DNA from: Erythroxylum novogranatense
Taxonomy: Eukaryota > Streptophyta > Magnoliopsida > Malpighiales > Erythroxylaceae
NCBI GenBank assembly: GCA_029891385.1
Contig: CM057235.1
Coordinates: forward strand, 11,465,001-11,529,000
Direction of reading: 5' to 3'
Length of the DNA stretch: 64,000 nt
Shown in pieces: positions 56,019 through 64,000 of the stretch. The notes beneath the pieces were generated by a model. It did no database searches and was not told where the DNA came from. It worked only from the letters and a program-made list of their open reading frames with translations. The position numbers and the translations under genes were made by a program. The first letter of the stretch is position 1, and each line of letters starts with the position of its first letter.

Positions 56019-59000
56019 TGTTGGACCCCGATCTTTGAGTGAAAATTTGAATTATGAAAATGAAATTTAAGGAGTGCTTTGTGTATGTCTTGTATAAGAG
56101 ATGACTTAAAATTTAAAGAATATTGAAAAGAAAAGAAATGATTTGATTTTGATATCTTTGAGGTTTCGAGTGGATTGGTATGGTTTATGAAATTAAGTGG
56201 ATGAGTTGATTGAAATTAAGTTGAAAATCATGAATAAAAAGAGAAAGAGTGAAAATATGAAAAATTGTGAAATAGTTGACTTTTTGGCCTTTGAAAGTTG
56301 ACTTTCGATTTAGGCAAAACTGGACAAAATGGTCTTCTGGAAACTTGTAGATTATGTTATGAGCTTTCTGTAAACATAAAGTTTGCAATTTTTCGATATC
56401 GGGAGTGAAAGTTATGATCAGTCAAAGTTTATGTTTGATATGGTTGACTTTTGACTTTAATTATGATGACTGAATCTTTGACTAAGAAATTAACCTAGTT
56501 AGAGGTTAATTGAGCTTTGATGTTCATCATGAAAATTGAAGGGTTTGTTTTTATCTTTATTTCGATATAAAGTATGCAATTTTTCGATTTCGGAACAATA
56601 AGTTATGATTTTTACAAGTTTATATTATGGTTTTAGCATGAATATTAGAGGATAGTATCTTTGACTGGAAAATGGACTCCCTTAGGAGTCGAATTGATGT
56701 TTATGTCCTTCGTGGAAGATTTAGAGCTTCCCTCAAGCTTTCTATAGAGACTAAGTTTGTCAAAATTGGAGTTCGGGATTAAGAGTTATGAATTTTGGAA
56801 GTTTTATGTGAAAAAAAAGGGAAAATGTATCACCCGTTGCTAGGGCGACGCGTCACTGTGGTGACGGCGGCGCTTGGCTCGCGTCACTAAAGCGACGCAT
56901 CACCAGAAGCGATGGCGTTGGCTCGCGTCACCAGGCGACGCGTCACCGGGGTGACCTCGCCTAATCTGACGCCGTTTTGCTCCTTTAGTGTTCTTGCTTC
57001 CTTCTCCAATTCGACCTTTGTTCACTATTTTGCCCATATCTTTTCCGTCCGACATCCGATTGAGTTGATTCTTGCGGCGTTGGATTCCTAAGACAATTCC
57101 CTACATCCTCATGTGAAATTTGTGAATTTTTTAGATTAAATTAATGGTGATTAATTTAATCAAAGTGAGTCGGGAAATTTTCCAAACCTGGTTCAGTATT
57201 TTGTGAAATTCGGGATCTGTAGAAATCCGATTGAAGCGATTCTTGAAATTCAGGATCTGTAGAAATCCGATTGAAGAAATGAAGTGTCAATTTTGCCCCT
57301 AAGACCCTCAAATTATGGATGGAAGTTCAAATTCGTGTGCAGTTTTTGGATTTGGAACATATGAGAGTATGTTGAGCATAACTTTTGATCTGGGAATCGA
57401 AATGAGGCAATTCTTGTTTTGAATTAAACTAGAGACATAAGGCTACAATTGTTATGAAGACATCGAGTCTCAATTCTAGGATTAAGAATGTAAACTTTTG
57501 GAAGGAAATAATCGTACATGAAAAATGTGTTAGAATATGGATATACCCGAACTGTTTTGCGTATAACTTTTGATATAGTGATCTGAATTGAGCGCGGTCA
57601 GTGGCGTTGGATTCGTATGATTGAGAAGAACGTTTCTCTAGAAGGAAGTTTTGACAAATTCCTTCAGCTTGATAGTGCGAATCAACCCGCAAGTAACCAT
57701 GACTTTAAGCTTTGAATGGAGGGCAAAATGGTCAATTAACCATCATTTAATGAAACACAAGAAGGAGTGTCGTTTTTGGCTTAATAAAGCCACGAAAATG
57801 GTCTGGAATTTCAGAAGAAGAGGAAAGAAAATAAGAAGGAGAAGAAGAATGAAGAAGTTTCGGTTGGGAGAAAAGTAAGTGAGTTTTGATTTTTCTAAGT
57901 CTTAAAGCAAGATTTGGAGGTTGTTCCAGGAGAGAAAAAGATGGAAAAGCATGAGAGCTTCCTAAGGAACCAAGAAAATTCGAATTTGGTGGAAAAATGA
58001 GGTAAGAGAAAATTTTCAACTTTGAGTTTTTGTTGAGTTTTTGGTTTAGAAATATAGATAATGATATGGGTTTGTGATTTATGAAGTTGATTTTAATATA
58101 TATGTTTTAGGTTGGGTTTAATTTTGGATGGAAATTTGATTTAGGTTTAGGCTTAATTTTGTGATTAAGAATTTTGTGAAATTTTGGTGTAGAATTATAG
58201 ATAATGATATGGGTTTGTAGAATATAAGGTTAATTTTGAAGAAATTGTATTTTATGGTATTGAATTTGGATAAATTGGTTTAGGCCAATTTTAAGATTTG
58301 TGGAATTTTGAAATTGAGGATTTAGATATCTTGAAATAAGTATGAATTGTAACATCAATTTTAAGGATTATGTTATTTATGATATTGAATTTGTGTAAAT
58401 TGGTTTAGGCCAATTTTACGATTTAGGAATTTTGGAATTTATGATTTAGATAGATTGATTTTATATGGAATTGGTGTTTTCTAAGTCCAATTTGATGAAT
58501 TAAGTGAATTATGATATTTATTTTGGATAATTATGGCTTAGGGAATTTTAAGGTTGAGGAAAGAAGAAGGAATTTGGAGATTCGATGCTTTGGACAAAGT
58601 ATTAGTGTCAATTCGAGGTGGGTAGCATATTTATATTTTGATTTATAGGCAATATACGAATTTTCAAAAATGAAAGAAAGCAAAAGTTTGGATTTTGATA
58701 AATTATTGTTTTGTAAATGTTTGAAAATAAGAATTGATTAAAAGTTTGAAATTTTGATTTAGAAGGTTTTCAAAAATTATTATAAGTGATTTGATAAATT
58801 GATAGAAATTTCGAAAATGCATTTGTTGTGTATGCATTGACAAATTATGCGAATTGTTGCATTGATTGATTGAATAAATTAAATTGTATGAAATATTTGA
58901 ATTGTATGAAGTATTTGAATTGTGAGTTTGTTAGTATTCGATGAAATAAAGTTAAAAAGGCAAGATTTTGAAAAGTGCTTTCGGGCATTCTGAAATTTCG

Positions 59001-60502
59001 TTTTTGATTATGTGTTATGTGGGTTTGGTAGGTCCTTTGTGAGTCAGCGCTGTCTCTATTTGTATAGCCTTCGCTCGGCTGCCCGCTAGTGGCACGGAGC
59101 TCCGATTTCGGACTCCCTCACGGTACCTTTGGACCGCTTATCTGGAAGTTTAATGCGTTACATTCTCACGATCGCAGGACCACTATGCGGGAATGTACAA
59201 TACGTTCTGTTTTGGACCAAACCAGACCATTCTGATATGTTATGTGTTTTCAATTTTGTCTCTGAATGTTGCATTCATATTTATGAAAATTTTGAGAAGT
59301 TTGAAAAAAAAATGAGAAAAAGTGAGATTATTATGAAAAGTTTGAAAAATATGAAAAAAGGGTTTAAGGAAAAAGTTTGAAAAATATAAGAAAAAAAGGT
59401 TTGAGGAAATTGTTTGAAAAATTATAAAGTTTGAAAAATTAGCCTTTTGGCAAAAGTTTATGAAAATTGATTTACGCTTATTATTCAATTTATAAATGTG
59501 TTATCCATGAGCTTAGAACTCACCCCTTTCATCCCCATCTCCGTGTTTGACGGAGATCGGATGAAAGAATATGAAGACGTCAGTTTCGCCATTTGTATAA
59601 GTTAGATTTTGAGGAATTTGGATTTTAGTATGAATTTGTATATGGCTTAAGATAAGTTTGGAAAAGTGTACTTGCGTATAAGGTTGAGTTTTGTGTATGG
59701 TTTTGGAATTTGTATATGAAATTGAGTATGAATTTGGAAATGAGATTGAGTTATGAGATCAAGATATTGAATTGCATTATGAGAATGCTTTAGAATTAGG
59801 TTTGCGTTTGTGTGTCTTGAGATCCGGACGGAGGTCCGGTTGATTCGATATCTGTGTGATTGATTGGATTTTATAGAAGTGTATTTTGAACACTTTGCGT
59901 GTTTGGGTTAGGATAAAGGCAAATTAGTATCTTTTGAAATTTGATGAGATAATAAGTGAAAAGAAAAATAAATAAGAAGTAGTTGATTTTCGGATGAGAC
60001 TTATGATTTGTATGAAAGATGGCTAAAGTTTGTAAGAATTTTGGCATAAGAAAGAAAAAAAAGAAAGAAATTGAGTAAAAATGGTTATAAGGAAAAAGAA
60101 AAAAAAATCATACCGAATTTTGGAATATGTCTTAGTTTAGATCTCCAACGCGACGCTTTCTGTAGATAACTTATGCACGGATGTCGGACATTTGTTAAGT
60201 ATCCACTTCGCTTTGTTTTGCTATATGATTTGTTTCGTCTGTCTTGTTTGCTTCGTTTATCGATTCGTTTCCATTTGGATTCCGAATTAATTCGCTTTGT
60301 ATGTCATTTTATGATTCGATTTGCTTTCAGTTCACCTTTGTTCTTTGATTCGATTCGCATTCTGTTATTTGTATCGAATTGTAATTCACCATATTGTTTC
60401 CGATTCGAAATTTCGATGCGAAATTTCCGTTCTCATTCGATTCCGTTTCCTGCGTTCTTCGCTTTTTCGGTTGGGATCCGGTTCCCGGATCGGGTCCCAA
60501 CA
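56019..60502 (+). mobile_element. solo Gypsy LTR, 4.5 kb, inside the transposase exon
   Basis: TGTTGGACCCCGATC ... CGGGTCCCAACA, flanked by tcatt (56014-56018) and ccatt (60503-60507), a 5-bp duplication with one transition. No gag or pol. Its landmarks are shared with the full Gypsy LTR in the opposite orientation: CGGCTGCCCGC (about 59076), a TGAG/CTCA stem (59508-59522), a CpG-rich core (56828-56975), and the modules catatcttttccgtccgac (about 57040) and ggctacaattgttatgaag (about 57440). Hence it is a related chromovirus LTR in plus orientation. Confidence 0.88.
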
Positions 60503-61453
60503 CCATTGCAGTCTAGACTACAACGATTATTCATGTCAAGTAAGACTGCTAAAGAAATGAAGTGGCATAATGATAGGCCTAAAGGTGAAAGTAATAACAT
60601 GGTTCATCCTTCTGATGGAGAAGCTTGGAAGAGCTTTGATGAGCTATATCCTGAGTTTGCCAGAGAACCACGTAATGTTAGACTAGGGTTAGCAACTGAT
60701 GGATTCAATCCACATAGTAATATGTCAGCTTCATATAGCGTGTGGCCTGTTGTTCTCTTAGCATACAATTTACCCCCTTGGATGTGTATAGATGAGTCAT
60801 TTTTTATGCTATCGTTGGTTATTCCAGGTCCGAAAGCGGTCGATCGAGACATTGACGTCTATATGAGACCACTAATAGATGAGTTAAAGAAGTTATAGGA
60901 GGATGGTTTTGATGTATTTGATGTTTCAAAAGGAGAGAATTTTCGATTGCATGCAGCTTTAATGTGGACTATTAATGACTTTCCAAAAGAAGATTAAGGC
61001 ATAACCTTGATGTCATGCATATTGAAAAGAATATTTGTGACAATATCCTTGCAACTTTGATGAATGTTGAAGGTAAAACCAAAGATACAATCAAGGCTCG
61101 GCTTGATTTGGAAGATATGAATATTCAAAAAGAATTACACTTGATAAGAGCAGCTAATGGAACTATTGTGGGAAAACCTCCTGCATGCTATACAATGACT
61201 ACTGATGAGAAGAAGAAGTTTTGTGAGTTTGTAAAGCAGGTGAAGTTTCCATATGGTTACGCATCGAATATATCTAGATGAGTTAATGTTGATGAAAGGA
61301 AGATTACTGGACTTAAGTCGCATGATTGTCATGTATTGTTACAAAGCATTATACCATTAGGAACGCGTTCTATCTTGAACAAAGATGTGACAGGTGTTTT
61401 AATAGAGTTGGGGGACTTCTTTCACCGAATTTGTAGACGAAGTCTGAATAAGG
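60503..61453 (+). pseudogene. TNP2-type CACTA transposase, C-terminal part with internal deletion
   Basis: Resumes in phase after the LTR: LQRLFMSSKTAKEMKWHND, HPSDGEAWKSFDELYP, VRLGLATDGFNPHSNMS, YSVWPVVLLAYNLPPWMC, SLVIPGPKAVDRDIDVYM. TAG at 60896-60898 replaces the Trp of ELKKLWEDGF. After LMWTINDFP the sequence jumps at about 60983 to LRHNLDVMHIEKNICDN, so the stretch between, normally well over 100 residues, is gone. Then KARLDLEDMNIQKELH, PPACYTMT, FPYGYASNISR, a TGA, KSHDCHVLLQSIIP and LGDFFHRICRRSLN. Sirevirus element 3 starts at 61454. With the core lost the enzyme cannot work. Confidence 0.88.
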
Positions 61454-62602
61454 TGTTGGACCAATGGTGGTTGACAAATTAATTCCACTTATGTTTTGAT
61501 AATAATAAAATGTATAGAATTGGTTAAGAAATTATTTCAGGTATTTTGGATTGATATTCAACAAAAGAATTGTGCAAATCAAGATGAGCAAGTGTTTAAT
61601 CAATGAAGAATCAAGATGGGAGTTGCCTTCTAAGTGAAAATGGCATAAAACATGAGGATTATAAAGAATTTGGTCGGATGTTACAATTGAAGACAATACA
61701 AGTCGACTTACAAAGAACAAGTCGACTTAAAGATGAAGCAATGTCAATACAAATCGAGTTATCAAACACAAGTCGACTTATCGAGGACGACAAGTCGACT
61801 TACATGGCACAAGTCGACTTACTAGAGAGCGGAGATGAAATTTTGCGTAAATGGTTGAAACAAGTCGACTTATACATTCGACAAGTCAACTTATAGATGC
61901 AGTAAATCAGCTCCAACGATCAAATTAGCTAAAAATGGAATGGAGATTATCAAGGAACGGCCATCACAAATTAAGCAACGTCTAGAAGAGCTCCAACAGC
62001 TATATTTCTTCTTATATAAAGGGTGGATAATTGATGAAGATGGCACACAAGTTCTAGAAGCCAAAATACTCTTATCTTGCTCCAAATTGCTCATCATTGT
62101 TCTTACTTTGTTTACATTTGTATTGAGCACTTGTTCTTAGATCTTTATCCTATTTCTTTTACAAATTAAGTGACTAGTGAAAGGTCACGTGTGAGGTAGC
62201 TTGAGCCAGAAATCAAGTATTGTTGGTAGGATTTGTGCCGGAAGACAAATCATCTATAAAGGTTGCTTGAGTCGAAAATCAAGCGGTATTGGTAAGATTT
62301 GTGCCGGAAGACAAATCAATTGTAAAGGTAGCTTGAGTCGGAAATCAAGCGGGATTGTAAGAACTCACACTGAACTACAAAGTGTGTAATAAAGTGGTTT
62401 GCAAAATCCTAAGTGGGAGCTTAGGTAGAGGGCGTGGTCATAAAGACCGAACCTCTATAAAAAGCAGTGTTTGATCTTCTTCCTACTCTTTGTATTTAAA
62501 TTTGTTTAAATTACTATTGTGTGAATTAACTTCTGATTTTATTGTAGAAATTTTCAAAGAATTTTAAAGATCTATTCAACCCCCCCTTCTAGATCGCTTA
62601 CA
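61454..62602 (+). repeat. 5' LTR of Sirevirus element 3
   Basis: TGTTGGACC ... CTTACA, 1149 bp. It shows AAGTCGACTT palindromes at about 61699-61890, TATATAAAGG at 62013-62022, the five-hairpin array at 62199-62350 and AATAAA at 62388-62393. Part order is the same as in element 2. Confidence 0.9.
62199..62350 (+). other. best preserved hairpin array with shared loop (element 3)
   Basis: Five hairpins, all with full stems. 62199: GCTTGA/TCAAGT, loop gccagaaa. 62230: GATTTGT/ACAAATC, loop gccggaag. 62265: GCTTGA/TCAAGC, loop gtcgaaaa. 62296: GATTTGT/ACAAATC, loop gccggaag. 62331: GCTTGA/TCAAGC, loop gtcggaaa. It lies between the TATA box and AATAAA. Confidence 0.8.
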
Positions 62603-62604
62603 AT

Positions 62605-62617
62605 TGGTATCGAGGCG
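62605..62617 (+). promoter_or_regulatory. primer binding site, Sirevirus element 3
   Basis: TGGTATCGAGGCG two bases after the LTR end. Like element 1 it has TATCGAG, so this subgroup seems to differ from the TATCAGAG form. Confidence 0.78.
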
Positions 62618-62630
62618 TAAGTATCCGGGG

Positions 62631-63401
62631 ATGGCACACAATAACTTAGCGGAAGAAGGTAATACTAATAATCGCCCTCCTTTATTTAATGGTACTAATT
62701 ATTCTTCTTGGAAAAATCCTATGAAGTACCACATCATTAGCGAGGGAGTAGAATATTGGAAGATAATTATCTTCGGTCCACAACCACCGTTAAAAGAAAA
62801 TGGTGAGTTAAAAATGGAGTTGGAATACGATGACAATGACTGGAGGCAAGCCTACATCAACGCTAAAGCGATGAAGCTAATCTATTGCGCTCTCATAGTT
62901 GAGGAAAGAAACCGAGTTAACTTGTGTACCAGCTCCAAAGAAATGTGGGAAAGACTACGCATCACCCATGAAGGAACCAACCAAGTCCGGGAAACAAAGA
63001 TTAACATGCTTCTCAATGACTATGAAATGTTTGTCATGAAAGAAGGCGAGTCTATTTTCAATATGCTTGATCGTTTTGCAGAAATTATCAATGAATTAGG
63101 AAATCTCGGAAAGCACATGACGGATAGCGAGAAGGTGAAGAAAATTCTTCGATCACTACCTAAGGAATGGGATTCACAAGTTACCGCTATAATGGAATCC
63201 AAGGATCTAAACCATTTAGAATTCAACGCCTTGGTGGGATCACTTATTAACTATGAAATCATTCTCAAATCAAGAGGAGGAAGAGTTAAGTCACAAAAGT
63301 CAATTGCTTCAAAAGCTAATACTTCTTCTCTTGATGAAAGTGATGAGAAAATAGATGAAGACGAGGAAGACGAAGAAATAGCTATGTATGCTAGAAATTG
63401 A
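62631..63401 (+). pseudogene. gag: gag N-terminal part, Sirevirus element 3
   Basis: Starts at ATG 62631 (MAHNNLAEEGNTNNRPP). The open frame above it is leader including the primer site. The UBN2-type core is whole: NYSSWKNPMKYHIISEG, DDNDWRQAYINAKAMKL, SKEMWERLRITHEGTNQVR, SIFNMLDRFAEIINELG, ILRSLPKEWDSQVTAIM, LNHLEFNALVGSLINYE, then an acidic stretch. TGA at 63399-63401 (copies A and B read Leu TTA). It keeps CGA where copy B has the TGA stop. It is the best gag start in the window. Confidence 0.88.
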
Positions 63402-64000
63402 AGGAAGTTCAAGGGACTTCTCAAAAATTGAAGAAAAGAATTAAATGGCGGAAGAAATGGAGAAACGAAGAAGTATACTGTAGAAAGAAGGTCTAAAGGC
63501 TATCAAGAAAAGAAAATTTCAAATCTCCAGAAAAATGACAAAGGGAAAAAGAAAGCTAGCCTTATAGCCACGTGGAGTGATGATGAGGAAGCATTTCAAA
63601 GCAATGATGAAAACAACCTAGAACTTATGGCAAATAGCTTCTCAACAAGTGATGATGAAGATGAGCTACATTTCATTGATCAAGATCTTATAGATTCTTT
63701 TAATGATTTACAAATTGATTTTGAAGAAGCTATTGAGATCAATAAAAATTTGAGAAAGAAAATAAGAGAACTAGTTGCTGAAAATAATGCTTTGCATGAG
63801 ACTATTGATGATTTAGATAGTCCTAAAGAAGATCATTCTGCATGTCTTGTTGAAAAGGAAAATCTTATTTTTGAGCTTGATAGACTTAGAAAGGAATTTT
63901 CTTATGTGGTTGGAAAATTTGCTGGTGGAAATGCAAAGTTTGAAGAGATGTTGTCTTTACAAAGATATTCTATTTCTAAACATGGTTTGGGATATGATCC
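63402..64000 (+). pseudogene. gag: gag C-terminal part without zinc knuckle, Sirevirus element 3
   Basis: Same phase as the N-terminal part, with one TGA at 63429-63431 at the codon where copies A and B have TAG. From there the frame is open to the window end. Near 63515 about 25 codons present in copy B, including the whole CCHC knuckle, are missing without shifting the frame, and three more codons are missing shortly after (NDKGKKK against NDKYDKGKKK). The acidic serine part and coiled coil (AIEINKNLRKKIRELVAENN) follow and end in GLGYDP at the edge. Confidence 0.82.

Larger units (their letters stand above)
51091..64000 (+). mobile_element. CACTA (En/Spm) transposon, right end outside window
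   Basis: Starts with the classic terminal sequence CACTACAAGAAAAA at 51091, preceded by ttc, a possible 3-bp target duplication. Next come subterminal hairpins, a CT-rich first exon, a long intron-like stretch and the TNP2-type transposase in two pieces. It hosts a solo Gypsy LTR (56019-60502) and Sirevirus element 3 (from 61454). The transposase is broken, so the element is dead. Confidence 0.88.
61454..64000 (+). mobile_element. Sirevirus element 3 (right part outside window)
   Basis: LTR starts TGTTGGACC at 61454, primer site at 62605, gag to the window end. It is a close relative of element 2 but clearly diverged (many substitutions in LTR and gag), so it is a separate insertion and not part of the duplication. 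It is inserted in the CACTA transposase; taagg precedes the LTR and would be the target duplication. Confidence 0.9.

Noticed and set aside
62201..62389. 62-codon frame with SRKSSGVGRICAGR-like repeats, conserved in all Sirevirus LTR copies
   Set aside because: The repeat unit is 66 bp, a multiple of three, so an open frame repeats automatically. It starts without a proper ATG and the RNA hairpins explain the conservation better.

Overview
The window is plant nuclear heterochromatin made almost entirely of nested transposable elements. I see no host gene, rRNA, tRNA gene or CRISPR array. Evidence for a flowering plant: Sirevirus-type Ty1/Copia elements with an env-like ORF, chromovirus-type Ty3/Gypsy elements with a chromodomain, a CACTA (En/Spm) transposon with a TNP2 transposase, and initiator-Met primer sites. 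The base composition is AT-rich apart from CpG-dense cores inside the Gypsy LTRs. The species cannot be told from the sequence.

Layout. 1-6330: a minus-strand Sirevirus (element 1) running off the left edge, with its 5' LTR at 5427-6330. It sits inside an older Copia element whose 3' LTR (6544-7307 plus 14092-15002) is split by a Gypsy LTR-like insertion (7308-14091). That insertion is split again by a 4.1-kb solo LTR (8601-12701, TSD cttta). 15003-18674: decayed LTR-like and AT-rich DNA. 18675-47470: a plus-strand Sirevirus (element 2) that first received a 9.2-kb Gypsy element in its 3' LTR (38085-47299, TSD taggt). It then carries a direct 10.2-kb duplication (19127-29290 and 29291-about 39480) whose junction joins Gypsy LTR to Sirevirus LTR at a 4-bp microhomology. 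47471-51090: decayed interior and LTR of a second member of the old Copia family. 51091-end: a CACTA transposon whose transposase exon is split by a 4.5-kb solo Gypsy LTR (56019-60502, TSD tcatt/ccatt), has lost its central part, and is split again by a third Sirevirus (61454-64000+).

State of the genes. Every gag, pol, env-like and transposase gene is broken by stops, frameshifts or deletions. The one long uninterrupted pol frame is the RT/RNase H of Sirevirus copy A (23036-24601). Most in-frame stops look like C-to-T or G-to-A changes (CAR to TAR, TGG to TAG/TGA, CGA to TGA), as expected of long-methylated repeats.

Most interesting signals. (1) A row of up to five RNA-type hairpins in the transcribed R part of the Sirevirus LTR: two unrelated stems alternate but share one 8-nt loop, GYCGGAAR. 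(2) The palindrome AAGTCGACTT clustered both in the Sirevirus U3 and just upstream of the env-like gene, followed there by a gene-like leader. (3) A stem-loop with covarying stem bases and a recurring sequence module shared by otherwise diverged Gypsy LTRs. (4) The 10.2-kb duplication, whose copies differ mainly by clustered small indels and may be real or an assembly artefact.
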